Positions 9,191 through 17,515 of a DNA stretch of 64,000 bases are shown piece by piece. The stretch is taken from NCBI GenBank assembly GCA_965222725.1, contig OZ244969.1:4588001-4652000 (forward strand). The letters run 5' to 3'. How positions within the stretch are numbered: position 1 is the stretch's first letter; each line of letters begins with the position of its first letter. The notes beneath the pieces are model-generated. The model was not told where the DNA came from. It was given only the letters and a program-made list of their open reading frames with translations, and did not search any database. The stretch is from GCA-2748575 sp965222725. GTDB taxonomy: Bacteria > Pseudomonadota > Gammaproteobacteria > Pseudomonadales > Ketobacteraceae. A program made the translations under genes and the position numbers.

Positions 9191-10492
9191 TCAGGAATCG
9201 GGCATCGCTTTTGGCTGGTCATTGTTTTCGTAGATCATCAGGGGTTCGGACTCCCCTTTGATTACCGCCTCATCGATAACCACCTTGGCAACAGAATCCA
9301 TTGAAGGAACGTCATACATGGTTTCCAGCAGAACTGACTCCAGAATAGAGCGCAGCCCCCGGGCACCGGTTTTACGTTCCATGGCTTTCTGGGCAACAGC
9401 CACCAGGGCATCTTCACGGAAATCCAGATCCACATCTTCCATCTCAAACAGTTTCTGATACTGCTTGGTGAGGGAGTTTTTCGGTTCGGTGAGAATTCTT
9501 ACCAGCGCCGCCTCGTCCAGTTCTTCCAGCGTGGCCACAACCGGCAGACGACCCACAAACTCAGGAATCAGACCGTACTTCACCAGATCCTCGGGCTCGA
9601 CTTCTTTCAGTGCCTCGCCCACATTTCTGGAATCATCCTTGCTCTTCACGGTTGCTGAGAAGCCGATACCGCTCTTCTCGGAACGATCGCGAATCACTTT
9701 ATCCAGGCCAGCAAAGGCGCCGCCACAGATAAAGAGAATATTGGATGTATCCACCTGCAGGAATTCCTGCTGCGGATGCTTGCGGCCACCCTGTGGCGGC
9801 ACGGAAGCCACGGTCCCTTCAATCAGTTTCAGCAGCGCCTGCTGAACACCTTCCCCGGAAACGTCGCGGGTAATGGAGGGGTTGTCGGATTTGCGGGAAA
9901 TCTTGTCGATCTCGTCAATGTAGACAATACCCATCTGGGCCTTCTCCACATCGTAGTCACACTTCTGCAGCAGCTTCTGGATGATGTTTTCCACATCCTC
10001 ACCCACGTAACCGGCTTCAGTCAGCGTGGTGGCATCTGCAATGGTAAAAGGAACGTTCAGCAGTCTGGCCAGGGTTTCTGCCAGCAGGGTTTTACCGCTA
10101 CCAGTGGGACCGATCAGCAGAATATTACTTTTACCCAGCTCCACTTCGCCTTCACCGGCTTTGGTGGTTTTGGCATTACCAGAACGCAGACGCTTGTAAT
10201 GGTTATATACGGCTACAGACAAAACTTTTTTCGCCCGCAGCTGACCGATAACGTAATCGTCCAGGATCTCGTTGATTTCTCTGGGTGTTGGAAGCTTATC
10301 ACTTGTCGAGTCAGCGCTCTCTTCCTGAACCTCTTCACGAATAATATCGTTGCAAAGGTCCACACACTCATCGCAAATGAAAACTGAAGGTCCGGCAATC
10401 AGCTTGCGTACTTCATGCTGACTCTTTCCGCAAAAAGAGCAGTAAAGTAGCTTGCCGTTGTCTTCCCCTTTTCCATCGCGCTCGTCAGTCAT
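9191..10492 (-). CDS. clpX: ATP-dependent Clp protease ATP-binding subunit ClpX
   Basis: AAA+ unfoldase that feeds tagged substrates to ClpP. It has 433 residues. The N-terminal zinc-binding domain has Cys at about 18, 21, 40 and 43 (CSFCGKS, CDECVDLC). Walker A GPTGSGKT is at 128-135. The pore loop GYVGEDVENI, Walker B IVYIDEIDKI and the ClpP-docking IGF loop (KSGIGFSA) are all present. The C-terminus carries the small AAA domain (ERKTGARGLRSILE). It lies 124 bases downstream of clpP in the same direction, with no clear terminator between them, so it is probably co-transcribed with clpP at least in part. Confidence 0.97.
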   Translation of the reverse strand: MTDERDGKGEDNGKLLYCSFCGKSQHEVRKLIAGPSVFICDECVDLCNDIIREEVQEESADSTSDKLPTPREINEILDDYVIGQLRAKKVLSVAVYNHYKRLRSGNAKTTKAGEGEVELGKSNILLIGPTGSGKTLLAETLARLLNVPFTIADATTLTEAGYVGEDVENIIQKLLQKCDYDVEKAQMGIVYIDEIDKISRKSDNPSITRDVSGEGVQQALLKLIEGTVASVPPQGGRKHPQQEFLQVDTSNILFICGGAFAGLDKVIRDRSEKSGIGFSATVKSKDDSRNVGEALKEVEPEDLVKYGLIPEFVGRLPVVATLEELDEAALVRILTEPKNSLTKQYQKLFEMEDVDLDFREDALVAVAQKAMERKTGARGLRSILESVLLETMYDVPSMDSVAKVVIDEAVIKGESEPLMIYENNDQPKAMPDS

Positions 10493-10616
10493 TTACCTAC
10501 CTCATCTGGATCGTGTGGCTACCTTGTTCAAGATGCAGCGAAATTGCACATTTTTCAAGTATTGCGACACAAATAAATCTTAACTTTTATTATAGCAACC
10601 TAGCTTAAGCTATTGA

Positions 10617-11255
10617 TTACTCTCCACTTCTACTCTCTAGAACGTCGTCAATAAGACCATATTCTTTAGCATCATAAGCGTTCATAAAGTTATCACGGTC
10701 GGTATCTTTCTCGATAACTTCGTAAGGTTGACCGGTATGCTTGGCCAAAGTTTCGTTCAGACGCTTCTTGATACCCAGAATCTCACGGGCGTGAATCTCA
10801 AAATCCGATGCCTGACCCTGGAAGCCACCCAGTGGCTGATGGATCATTACCCGGGAATTGGGCAGGCAGAAACGCTTGCCTTTTTCACCGGCGGCCAGCA
10901 GGAAAGAACCCATGCTCGCAGCCTGCCCGATACACATGGTGGACACATTGGGTTTGATAAACTGCATGGTATCGTAAATAGCCATACCGGCCGTTACGCT
11001 GCCACCCGGGGAATTGATATATAAATGAATATCCTTGTCGGGGTTTTCGGATTCCAGGAACAGTAACTGGGCCACCACCAGGTTGGCCATATAGTCTTCC
11101 ACCTGCCCGACCAGGAACACAACACGCTCTTTCAGAAGGCGGGAGTAAATATCAAAAGCCCTTTCACCTCGGGAAGTTTGCTCGATAACAGTGGGCACCA
11201 GGCCGGTGTTTGTTATCGGTTGTTGCTTCAGCAGGTCACTGTAGGGATTTGACAT
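10617..11255 (-). CDS. clpP: ATP-dependent Clp protease proteolytic subunit ClpP
   Basis: Serine peptidase that forms the double-heptamer chamber served by ClpX. The frame opens earlier, at 11306, but ATG 11255 (MSNPYSDLL) is preferred. It has an AAGGAAG ribosome site and gives 212 residues, close to E. coli ClpP (207). The catalytic triad is intact: Ser114 in GQAASMGSF, His139 in SRVMIHQPLGG and Asp188 in DTDRDNF, with exactly the E. coli spacing. The first residues are probably removed autocatalytically, as in the family. Confidence 0.96.
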   Translation of the reverse strand: MSNPYSDLLKQQPITNTGLVPTVIEQTSRGERAFDIYSRLLKERVVFLVGQVEDYMANLVVAQLLFLESENPDKDIHLYINSPGGSVTAGMAIYDTMQFIKPNVSTMCIGQAASMGSFLLAAGEKGKRFCLPNSRVMIHQPLGGFQGQASDFEIHAREILGIKKRLNETLAKHTGQPYEVIEKDTDRDNFMNAYDAKEYGLIDDVLESRSGE

Positions 11256-11424
11256 ACTTTCTTCCTTTGTCTGTAAGCTTGTGATTTCTGTGGTTTTTTT
11301 GATCAAAACTAAACGATTTCTTGTGAACTTCTTTTTACCATCCCCAACCAGGGGAGTAAATCAAAAATCAGTCACGTGGTTAGATTAATGATAGCCCCTC
11401 ATATTCATATGGGGGCAAAAATGG

Positions 11425-11455
11425 CAAAAAAAAACGCGGCTCATGACCGCGTTCT
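11425..11455 (-). terminator. Rho-independent terminator of tig
   Basis: A seven-base GC-rich stem (AACGCGG 11433-11439 with CCGCGTT 11447-11453) has the loop CTCATGA. The run of A at 11426-11434 forms the T-tract on the minus strand. It lies about 30 bases after the tig stop and ahead of the clpP promoter region. Confidence 0.88.
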
Positions 11456-11482
11456 TTTCAAGACGTGAAAGATGTCCGGTTT

Positions 11483-12811
11483 TTACTCGGAATCTTCCTC
11501 ATCTTCTTGATTTTGCAGGGGCTTTACCGCTTCCTCATAGCTCACCTCGGCATCGGTAACCTGTGCCTGAGCAACGATTTTATCCACGGCTGTGTCTTCC
11601 AGCACCAGAGATTCCACCTGCTTGAGCTGCTGCTCGTTCTGATAGTAGTAGTTCACCACCTGTTCGGAATCTTCATAGGGCTCTGCCAGTTCTTCGATAG
11701 TTTCGCGAACCTTGTCGGCGTCAGCCTTGATTTCGTTGGCGTTGATGTACTCACCCAGTAACAGACCCAGCTTCACAGAACGGGTAGCCTGCTCTTCGAA
11801 CAGTGCCGCCGGCAGGGTGGAATAATCAAACTGCTGACCTCCGCCGAATTGCTGCACCATTTGCTGACGCTGGCGATCCACTTCCTGATCCACCAGGGAT
11901 TTGGGAACATCGACGTTATTCTGCTTCAGCAGGCCTTCCATCGCCTGTTGCTTGATTTTGTTTTTGAGCGCGCCTTTCAGTTCACGCTCCATGTTCTTGC
12001 GAACTTCTTTCTTGAACTCTTCCAGATCAGACTGATCAGGATTGAACTGCTTGATGAACTCTTCATTCAGCTCAGGCAGAGTTTTTTCCTTCACTTCGTT
12101 CACTTTGATGGTGAATACGGCTTCTTTACCGCGAAGTTCTTCCTGGTGATATTCCTCAGGGAAAGTCACGGTTACGTCGCGCTCTTCACCCTTGGCAGCA
12201 CCTTCGATACCGGATTCAAAACCGGGAATCATGCTGTCGGAACCCAGCACCAGATCGTGACCGGTGGCGCTGCCGCCTTCAAACTCTTCGCCGTCGATCT
12301 TGCCGCTGAAGTCAATATTCACTTGATCGCCATCCTGGGCAGCGCGTTCGACCGGCTTGTATTCAGCCCGCTGTTCGCGCAGTTTTTCCAGCATATTGTC
12401 CACATCTTCATCTTTCACTTCCGCGGCATAACGGGTAATTTCGATGTTTTCGACGCCCTGAACACTGATCTCGGGATACACTTCAAAGGTAGCGGTAAAT
12501 TGAAAATCCAGACCGGGCTCGTCCTGCTTGCGCTCAATGTGAGGCATACCCGCCGGATTAAGTTGTTCCTGGGAAACGGCTTCGTAGAATTTGGCACCGA
12601 TCAGTTCACCCAGCACTTCTTCACGAACTGCTTTGCCGTAGCGGCGCTTAACTTCTCTCAGCGGCACCTTGCCAGGGCGGAAACCATTGATGCGTACATT
12701 CTTGGCTGCGTCTTTCAGCTTGGCATCAACCGCAGAATCGACTTCGTTGGCCGGTACGCCAACGGTGAGTTTTCTTTCCAGTCCGGTAGTGGTTTCCACA
12801 GTTACTTGCAT
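11483..12811 (-). CDS. tig: Trigger factor (ribosome-associated chaperone and peptidyl-prolyl isomerase)
   Basis: First chaperone met by nascent chains at the ribosome exit. It has 442 residues, in the normal range. The N-terminal ribosome-binding domain has the GFRPGKVP signature at about 43-50. The FKBP-type isomerase domain spans about 150-240 (DQVNIDFSGKIDGEEFEGG, MIPGFESGIEGA). A helical C-terminal chaperone domain follows to an acidic tail (QNQEDEEDSE). The start ATG at 12811 has GAGAGGAAAC just upstream. The 5' flank contains unusual 12-bp tandem repeats and the tRNA-His gene. The order tig-clpP-clpX-lon is classical. Confidence 0.96.
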   Translation of the reverse strand: MQVTVETTTGLERKLTVGVPANEVDSAVDAKLKDAAKNVRINGFRPGKVPLREVKRRYGKAVREEVLGELIGAKFYEAVSQEQLNPAGMPHIERKQDEPGLDFQFTATFEVYPEISVQGVENIEITRYAAEVKDEDVDNMLEKLREQRAEYKPVERAAQDGDQVNIDFSGKIDGEEFEGGSATGHDLVLGSDSMIPGFESGIEGAAKGEERDVTVTFPEEYHQEELRGKEAVFTIKVNEVKEKTLPELNEEFIKQFNPDQSDLEEFKKEVRKNMERELKGALKNKIKQQAMEGLLKQNNVDVPKSLVDQEVDRQRQQMVQQFGGGQQFDYSTLPAALFEEQATRSVKLGLLLGEYINANEIKADADKVRETIEELAEPYEDSEQVVNYYYQNEQQLKQVESLVLEDTAVDKIVAQAQVTDAEVSYEEAVKPLQNQEDEEDSE

Positions 12812-12846
12812 AGTTTCCTCTCAATCTTTACGGGTATCGGCGACAC

Positions 12847-12904
12847 TTTCGATGGCGCTTTCGATGGCGCTTTCGATGGCACTACCGCCAGCACTACCGC
12901 CGCC
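12847..12904. repeat. Two short 12-bp tandem repeat tracts upstream of tig
   Basis: TTTCGATGGCGC occurs at 12847-12858 and 12859-12870, with a third partial copy at 12871-12880. It is followed at once by a second 12-bp unit, ACTACCGCCAGC (12881-12892), and a degenerate copy (12893-12904). The tracts lie 36-93 bases upstream of the tig start, between it and tRNA-His. They could be slippage-prone spacers in the tig promoter region. Confidence 0.8.
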
Positions 12905-12927
12905 AATTGTTACAACCCAATTACAGA

Positions 12928-12960
12928 GAAACCGGTAACACTCTGGGTATTACCGGTTTC
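12928..12960 (-). other. Hairpin downstream of tRNA-His (possible 3' processing or termination signal)
   Basis: An 11-base perfect stem (GAAACCGGTAA at 12928-12938 with its complement at 12950-12960) has an 11-base loop and begins 14 bases after the tRNA-His 3' end. The downstream minus-strand sequence is not T-rich, so this is not a canonical intrinsic terminator. It may halt 3' trimming or be a weak terminator. Confidence 0.5.
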
Positions 12961-12973
12961 CGTTATCAAATAA

Positions 12974-13050
12974 TGGGGTGGACGATGGGACTTGAACCCA
13001 CGACCACCGGAGTCACAATCCGGGGCTCTACCAACTGAGCTACGCCCACC
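12974..13050 (-). tRNA. tRNA-His (anticodon GTG)
   Basis: A 77-base cloverleaf with encoded CCA. It carries the extra 5' G facing C73 that is diagnostic of tRNA-His. The acceptor stem pairs throughout, with one G-T. The anticodon loop reads ATTGTGACT, the D-loop AGCTCAGTTGGTAGAGC and the T-arm GGGTTCAAGTCCC. It is the last gene of a three-tRNA cluster. Confidence 0.97.
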
Positions 13051-13084
13051 ATAAACTTGATTCAAACTGACCTGATGTAGCAAA

Positions 13085-13161
13085 TGGCACGCCCGGCAGG
13101 ACTCGAACCTGCAACCCTCGGCTTAGAAGGCCGATGCTCTATCCGGTTGAGCTACGAGCGC
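13085..13161 (-). tRNA. tRNA-Arg (anticodon TCT)
   Basis: A 77-base cloverleaf with encoded CCA. Acceptor GCGCTCG pairs with its partner (two G-T pairs), the anticodon loop is CTTCTAA and the T-loop is GGTTCGAGTCC. It is 34 bases upstream of tRNA-His on the same strand and reads AGA/AGG codons. Confidence 0.97.
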
Positions 13162-13262
13162 TTCACACAGTTGCTAAAACAGCAAAGCTTTTCTCTGTTC
13201 GACCTTTATAAGCAGGATTGTGGGGGTTATTACCGCTACAACACCAAGCCTATTCAGAATAG

Positions 13263-13339
13263 TGGTCGGGGTAGAGGGATTTGAACCCCCGACATCCACA
13301 TCCCAAATGTGGCGCGCTACCAGACTGCGCTATACCCCG
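13263..13339 (-). tRNA. tRNA-Pro (anticodon TGG)
   Basis: A 77-base cloverleaf with encoded CCA. The acceptor stem begins CGGGGTA, with the C1 start typical of bacterial tRNA-Pro. The anticodon loop contains TTTGGGA, with anticodon TGG. It is the first gene of the Pro-Arg-His tRNA cluster, about 88 bases downstream of a strong promoter. Confidence 0.97.
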
Positions 13340-13426
13340 CTATACGAGCTTTTGCTCTCAGTCTCCGCAAGCATTATGGTGCAAATGAGCGGGTTGCTCA
13401 AGCCACCGAACCGCGAAGAGGCCGGG

Positions 13427-13455
13427 ATAATATACAGGTTAGGTTCCCCAGTCAA
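13427..13455 (-). promoter_or_regulatory. Sigma-70 promoter of the tRNA cluster
   Basis: On the minus strand, -35 TTGACT (13455-13450), a 17-base spacer and -10 TATTAT (13432-13427) are followed by the GC-rich discriminator CCCGGCC. A GC-rich discriminator is typical of stringently controlled stable-RNA promoters. Confidence 0.8.
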
Positions 13456-13588
13456 CATTTTAGAGTTTTTTCAATGAGATCAAGGTTTTTGCGGCCGCGG
13501 ATTTTGATCCGGCCGGTAAGAAATGAGAAAATACGCCGCCTGAAAAGGCAGCAGTAATCGATTCCTGACCCGAGGCTCCGCACCCCTG

Positions 13589-14443
13589 ATGACAGCAAAC
13601 ATTCTAGACGGCGTATCCGCTTCCAAAGAAATCCGCGCAGATATCAAAAAACGAGTGGCAGAACGTGTCGCTCAGGGCCTCAGGGCCCCTGGCCTGGCCG
13701 TGGTGATGGTGGGCGATGACCCCGCCTCCCGGGTGTATGTTTCCAAAAAGCGTGATGCCTGCACCGAAGTGGGCTTTATCTCCAAAGCGTTTGATATGCC
13801 GGCGAGTTCTTCCCAGGAAGAACTGCTGAGCGTAATCGACCAGCTTAACAACGATCAGCAGATTGATGGCATCCTGGTACAACTGCCTTTACCGGACCAT
13901 CTGGACAGCGACGCCATTATCGATGCCATTCACCCCGACAAGGATGTGGATGGGTTCCATCCTTATAATATGGGCCGGCTGGCCCTACGCTCCCCGCTGC
14001 TCCGCCCCTGCACTCCCCAGGGCATCATGACGCTGATCTCACGCACCGGCATTGACCCCAAGGGATTGCATGCGGTGATTATCGGGGCATCCAATATTGT
14101 GGGCAGACCCATGTCGCTTGAACTGCTGCTGGCGGGTTGCACTGTGACCAGCTGCCATCGCTTTACCAGGGATCTTGAGTCCCATGTGCGCAATGCCGAC
14201 TTGCTGGTGGTGGCCGTGGGTAAAGCGGGCTTTCTCGATGGTGAATGGGTGAAGCCAGGGGCCATTGTGATCGATGTGGGCATTAACCGGTGCGACGACG
14301 GCAAGCTGCGGGGAGACGTTCAGTTCGAAACTGCTGCAGAACGCGCCAAATGGATTACTCCGGTACCCGGCGGTGTTGGCCCCATGACAGTGGCAACGCT
14401 GCTGGAGAATACGCTTTACGCTGCAGAGAGCCTGCACGATTAA
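13589..14443 (+). CDS. folD: Bifunctional methylene-tetrahydrofolate dehydrogenase / methenyl-tetrahydrofolate cyclohydrolase FolD
   Basis: Interconverts 5,10-methylene-, methenyl- and 10-formyl-tetrahydrofolate with NADP in the cytoplasm. It supplies one-carbon units for purines and formyl-Met. The 284 residues are the standard length. Active-site Tyr50 and Lys54 lie in YVSKKRDAC, with VQLPLP at about 97-102 and KDVDGFHPYN at about 118-127. The NADP motif GASNIVGRP and the C-terminal TPVPGGVGPMTVATLLENT signature are intact. It diverges from the tRNA cluster and is likely a single-gene unit. Confidence 0.97.
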   Translation: MTANILDGVSASKEIRADIKKRVAERVAQGLRAPGLAVVMVGDDPASRVYVSKKRDACTEVGFISKAFDMPASSSQEELLSVIDQLNNDQQIDGILVQLPLPDHLDSDAIIDAIHPDKDVDGFHPYNMGRLALRSPLLRPCTPQGIMTLISRTGIDPKGLHAVIIGASNIVGRPMSLELLLAGCTVTSCHRFTRDLESHVRNADLLVVAVGKAGFLDGEWVKPGAIVIDVGINRCDDGKLRGDVQFETAAERAKWITPVPGGVGPMTVATLLENTLYAAESLHD

Positions 14444-14581
14444 GCAGCAACACAGAATCCGGGGGCTGGACATCGCAGAAATTGCTGTTATAACGAAGCC
14501 TTTGGAACCAACCCTTTGATTTAACTATTAGCAGTTTTAGCAGTCACTTTTCTCATACAACTCTAACGACAAGGCAAGGAC

Positions 14582-15106
14582 ATGGAGCTTATTTTGATTA
14601 TTCTTCACACTAATTTTGGCGACATCAAACTGGAACTCTACCCCACCAAGGCACCGGACACGGTAAAGAACTTCGTAGAGTACGTAGAAAGCGGCCACTA
14701 CAACGGCACCATTTTCCACCGCGTGATTAACGGTTTTATGATTCAGGGCGGCGGTTTTGATAAGGATATGGAACAAAAATCCACACAGAAGCCCATCAAG
14801 AATGAAGCCAACAACGGCCTGAAGAACGAGCCCGGCACCATTGCCATGGCCCGCACCCAGGATCCCCATTCCGCCACCGCGCAATTCTTTATTAATGTGG
14901 GCGATAACGACTTTCTGAACCACAGCGCCGAAACCATGCAGGGCTGGGGCTACGCCGTATTCGGTAAAGTGGTTGACGGCATGGATGTGGTAGAAAAAAT
15001 CAAAACCGTAAAAACCACCAACCACGGCTTCCACGAAAACGTACCCGTAGAGCCGGTGGTGATTGAATCCGCTGAAGTGGTAAAAGAAAGCAAAAGCAGC
15101 GACTGA
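14582..15106 (+). CDS. ppiB: Cytoplasmic peptidyl-prolyl cis-trans isomerase B (cyclophilin)
   Basis: Cyclophilin that speeds proline isomerisation. The core motifs are FHRVINGFMIQGG, the QFFINVGDN active-site strand and GYAVFGKVVDGMDVV. It has 174 residues from ATG 14582, which has AAGG at 14571-14574. An in-frame TTG at 14594 with GGAG six bases upstream would give IILHTN, the usual cyclophilin N-terminus. Either start is possible and they differ by four residues. No signal peptide is seen. The stop overlaps the lpxH start by one base (TGATG), so the two are translationally coupled, an arrangement common in gammaproteobacteria. Confidence 0.95.
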   Translation: MELILIILHTNFGDIKLELYPTKAPDTVKNFVEYVESGHYNGTIFHRVINGFMIQGGGFDKDMEQKSTQKPIKNEANNGLKNEPGTIAMARTQDPHSATAQFFINVGDNDFLNHSAETMQGWGYAVFGKVVDGMDVVEKIKTVKTTNHGFHENVPVEPVVIESAEVVKESKSSD

Positions 15107-15843
15107 TGACCACGCTCTTTATTTCTGATCTGCATTTACAGGAAGAACGCCCGGAGATTACCCGGGCGTTTTTCAGTTTTCTGCAGACCCATGCAATACA
15201 GGCAGATCAACTTTATATTCTGGGTGATTTCTTTGAAGTATGGATCGGCGACGACGGTATTACGCCCTTCCAGCAGGATATTATTGATGCCCTCAGACGC
15301 CTGAGCGACAGTTGCGACATTTTCTTTATGCATGGTAACCGGGACTTTCTGATTGGGGATCATTTTGCCAACCTGGCTCACCTGACGCTGCTGAATGAAC
15401 CTACGGTGATTTCCCTGAACGGCACTGCCACCCTGCTGCTCCACGGAGACTCCCTGTGCACTGCCGACAGCGCCTATATGGAATTTCGTGCCATGGTGCG
15501 CAATCCCGACTGGCAGAAAGAGTTTCTGGCAAAACCACTCGAAGAACGGATAATGATTGCCCGCCAGCTACGGGAACAGAGCCGAAACGAAACCGCCGGC
15601 AAGGATGAATACATTACAGATGTGACGCCGGCTGAAGTGGTCCGCGCCATGGAAACGAACCGTTGTCCGCTGATGATTCACGGCCATACCCACCGCCCGG
15701 ACTGCCATGATGTGACACTGACCGGGGACCAGGGAAAATCAGTAAAAGGCACCCGAATGGTACTGGGGGACTGGGGCGAAACCGGCTGGTATATCCAGGC
15801 AGACGAAAACGGTCAGACGTTGCGGGAATTTATTCCGGCATAG
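15106..15843 (+). CDS. lpxH: UDP-2,3-diacylglucosamine hydrolase LpxH
   Basis: Fourth step of lipid A synthesis: cleaves UDP-2,3-diacylglucosamine to lipid X and UMP at the inner membrane. It has 245 residues of calcineurin-like metallophosphoesterase fold. The dinuclear metal ligands are visible: Asp8 and His10 (FISDLHL), Asp41 (LGDFFEVWIGDD), Asn78 (HGNRDFL), His113 (LLHGDSLC) and the GHTH motif at about 193-196. It is coupled to ppiB by a one-base overlap. Its 3' end overlaps the convergent miaE by 14 bases. Confidence 0.96.
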   Translation: MTTLFISDLHLQEERPEITRAFFSFLQTHAIQADQLYILGDFFEVWIGDDGITPFQQDIIDALRRLSDSCDIFFMHGNRDFLIGDHFANLAHLTLLNEPTVISLNGTATLLLHGDSLCTADSAYMEFRAMVRNPDWQKEFLAKPLEERIMIARQLREQSRNETAGKDEYITDVTPAEVVRAMETNRCPLMIHGHTHRPDCHDVTLTGDQGKSVKGTRMVLGDWGETGWYIQADENGQTLREFIPA

Positions 15844-16471
15844 CGACCGCTGATGCGACCGGAACCCCGCTATGAAAGCGGAACTCGCTGTCTTCAGACT
15901 GAATCAGATCCTTCTCCACTTCCCGGAAAAACGCCACCCGATCCGCAATGTCTTCCGCTGAATACAACTGCGCCAGCGACAGATAATCCTCATAATGACG
16001 ACTCTCTGATTTCAGCAGAAAAATATAGTATCTGGCCAACTCTGCGGTTTTCTCGTCCTGCTCCAGAATGGGGGCCAGCGCTGCAAAGCGCTCGCAGGAT
16101 CTGGCTTCAATAAAAGCCCCGATAATCAGGGTATCGATCAAACGGTCAGGCTCATTATTACGGATATGCCGGCGCATTCCCGCTGCATAGCGGGCCGGGG
16201 ACAGGTGATCGTAACTCACACCCAGCTTGTCCATGTAATCCAGCACCTGCTCGAAATGCAGCATTTCTTCCCGGGCCAGTTGCGACAGCTTGCGCAGCAG
16301 TTCCGGCCGGTCCACGTAGCGAAACAGCAGGTTCATGGCGGTGGATGCCGCTTTCTTTTCGCAATGCGCATGATCAATCAACAGAACAGCCAGCTGATCC
16401 GGTGCTGCATCCAGCCAGGCCTGCGGGGTTTCACACCCCAGAAACGCTTTGATGGGACTCATATCTATCAT
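15830..16471 (-). CDS. miaE: tRNA-(2-methylthio-N6-isopentenyladenosine) hydroxylase MiaE
   Basis: Diiron monooxygenase that hydroxylates the isopentenyl group of ms2i6A37 in tRNA. Start ATG 16471 (MIDMSPIKAF) or 16462 gives about 213 residues, normal for the Pseudomonas-type family; the frame is open further upstream but looks non-coding there. Ferritin-like ligands are present: Glu38 (CEKKAAS), Glu69 and His72 (REEMLHF), Glu122 (FIEARSCERF), Glu156 and His159 (SESRHYED). It converges on lpxH with a 14-base overlap and diverges from the acyltransferase gene. The enzyme needs ms2i6A made by MiaA and MiaB, which are not in this window. Confidence 0.92.
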   Translation of the reverse strand: MIDMSPIKAFLGCETPQAWLDAAPDQLAVLLIDHAHCEKKAASTAMNLLFRYVDRPELLRKLSQLAREEMLHFEQVLDYMDKLGVSYDHLSPARYAAGMRRHIRNNEPDRLIDTLIIGAFIEARSCERFAALAPILEQDEKTAELARYYIFLLKSESRHYEDYLSLAQLYSAEDIADRVAFFREVEKDLIQSEDSEFRFHSGVPVASAVAMPE

Positions 16472-16576
16472 GTTACTGCCGGGTCGTTGCTTGCGAGCGC
16501 GGATTATAATCAACCTCTTGGCCCCTTGGCCAATTTCCTCTATGCTTCGCAGCCATTTAGAGCAAAGGGGCAAACT

Positions 16577-17515
16577 TTGGCCAGGTCCGGATCCGATACC
16601 AGAAAGGCAAAAAGCGGCAGCGATGGCCGACTGATGGCCGCGGCCCTGCGCACCCTCGGCAAACTGCCCTACCCGCTGATTTACGGTATCGGCCATGCCA
16701 TGGGCACCCTGCTCTGGTTAATCCCCAACGATATGCGGCGCGTAACCCGTATCAATATTGAAACCTGCTTTCCGGATAAACCCCGCAGCTGGCAGAACCG
16801 GCTGGTGCGCCACAGCCTGCAGCAAACCGCAATCACCGCCTGTGAAATGGGCGCTGTATGGAGCAAACCCGTTGCAGCCTCACTGGACAGGATTCATGGG
16901 GTGGAAGGCGTCGAACTGCTCGAATCTGCCCTGAATGACGGCAAAGGTGTGGTGGTGCTGGCCCCCCATTTGGGCAACTGGGAAGTGCTGGGCATCTATC
17001 TGGCCTCCCGTTTCCCTATCACCAATCTGTACCAGCCCCCCGCCCAGCAAGCCATGCACCAGCTGATTCATGCTGCCCGCACCCGCCAGGGATCGAAGCT
17101 GGCCCCTACCACCCGCCGTGGTGTTATCCAGATTGTGAAGGCTCTGCGCAACGGTGAAGTGACCGGCATTCTCCCGGATCAAGAGCCTGACCGGGGTTCC
17201 GGCGGTGAATTTGTGCCTTTCTTTGGTAAAAAAGCGCTCACTGGCACCCTCATTCCCAAACTTGCCAGCGAAGGTAACGCCGTGGCCATTGGCGGATTCT
17301 GCCTGCGGGAAAAAGGCGGCTACCGGGTTATTTTCCGGCCGGTTCATGAGGGTATTCGCTCCAGCGACCTGAAAACCGCCGCGGCCTGCATGAACCGCTC
17401 TATCGAGCATTACATCATGGAATGCCCGGAACAGTACCAGTGGGAATACAAGCGCTTCAAACGCCGCCCCAGGGGTGAGGAAAAACTCTACAACCCCGGC
17501 CGGATTCAGCGTTAA
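16577..17515 (+). CDS. Lipid A biosynthesis acyltransferase (LpxL/HtrB family)
   Basis: Membrane-bound acyltransferase of the lysophospholipid acyltransferase superfamily, probably adding a secondary acyl chain to lipid A. The catalytic HX4E motif is in APHLGNWEVLG (His131, Glu136). Further family blocks are LPYPLIYGIGHAMG, DQEPDRGSGGEFVPFFG and YQWEYKRFKRRP at the C-terminus. The start is uncertain. TTG 16577 has AAAGGGG six bases upstream and gives 312 residues. ATG 16634 gives 293 residues but has no clear ribosome site. The open frame upstream of 16577 overlaps miaE antisense and is not coding. The substrate (which acyl chain, which position) cannot be told. Confidence 0.9.
   Translation: MARSGSDTRKAKSGSDGRLMAAALRTLGKLPYPLIYGIGHAMGTLLWLIPNDMRRVTRINIETCFPDKPRSWQNRLVRHSLQQTAITACEMGAVWSKPVAASLDRIHGVEGVELLESALNDGKGVVVLAPHLGNWEVLGIYLASRFPITNLYQPPAQQAMHQLIHAARTRQGSKLAPTTRRGVIQIVKALRNGEVTGILPDQEPDRGSGGEFVPFFGKKALTGTLIPKLASEGNAVAIGGFCLREKGGYRVIFRPVHEGIRSSDLKTAAACMNRSIEHYIMECPEQYQWEYKRFKRRPRGEEKLYNPGRIQR

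Noticed and set aside
11256..11306. 17-residue N-terminal extension of ClpP
   Set aside because: The internal ATG 11255 has a good ribosome site and yields the normal length and catalytic numbering.
11396..11416. Imperfect palindrome and CCCCATAT upstream of clpP as a sigma-32 site
   Set aside because: No CTTGAAA at the right distance; the nearest CTTGAA lies about 40 bases away, beyond the allowed spacer.
12841..12904. Tandem repeats as a CRISPR array
   Set aside because: Units are 12 bp and directly abutting, with no spacers.
11849..12973. Long open frame (374 codons) on the plus strand opposite tig
   Set aside because: It is the mirror of the tig reading frame, has Phe/His-rich composition with no domain, and tig is unambiguous.
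16166..16576. N-terminal extension of the lipid A acyltransferase frame
   Set aside because: It runs antisense through miaE and adds 137 residues absent from the family; a TTG start at 16577 with a ribosome site is better.
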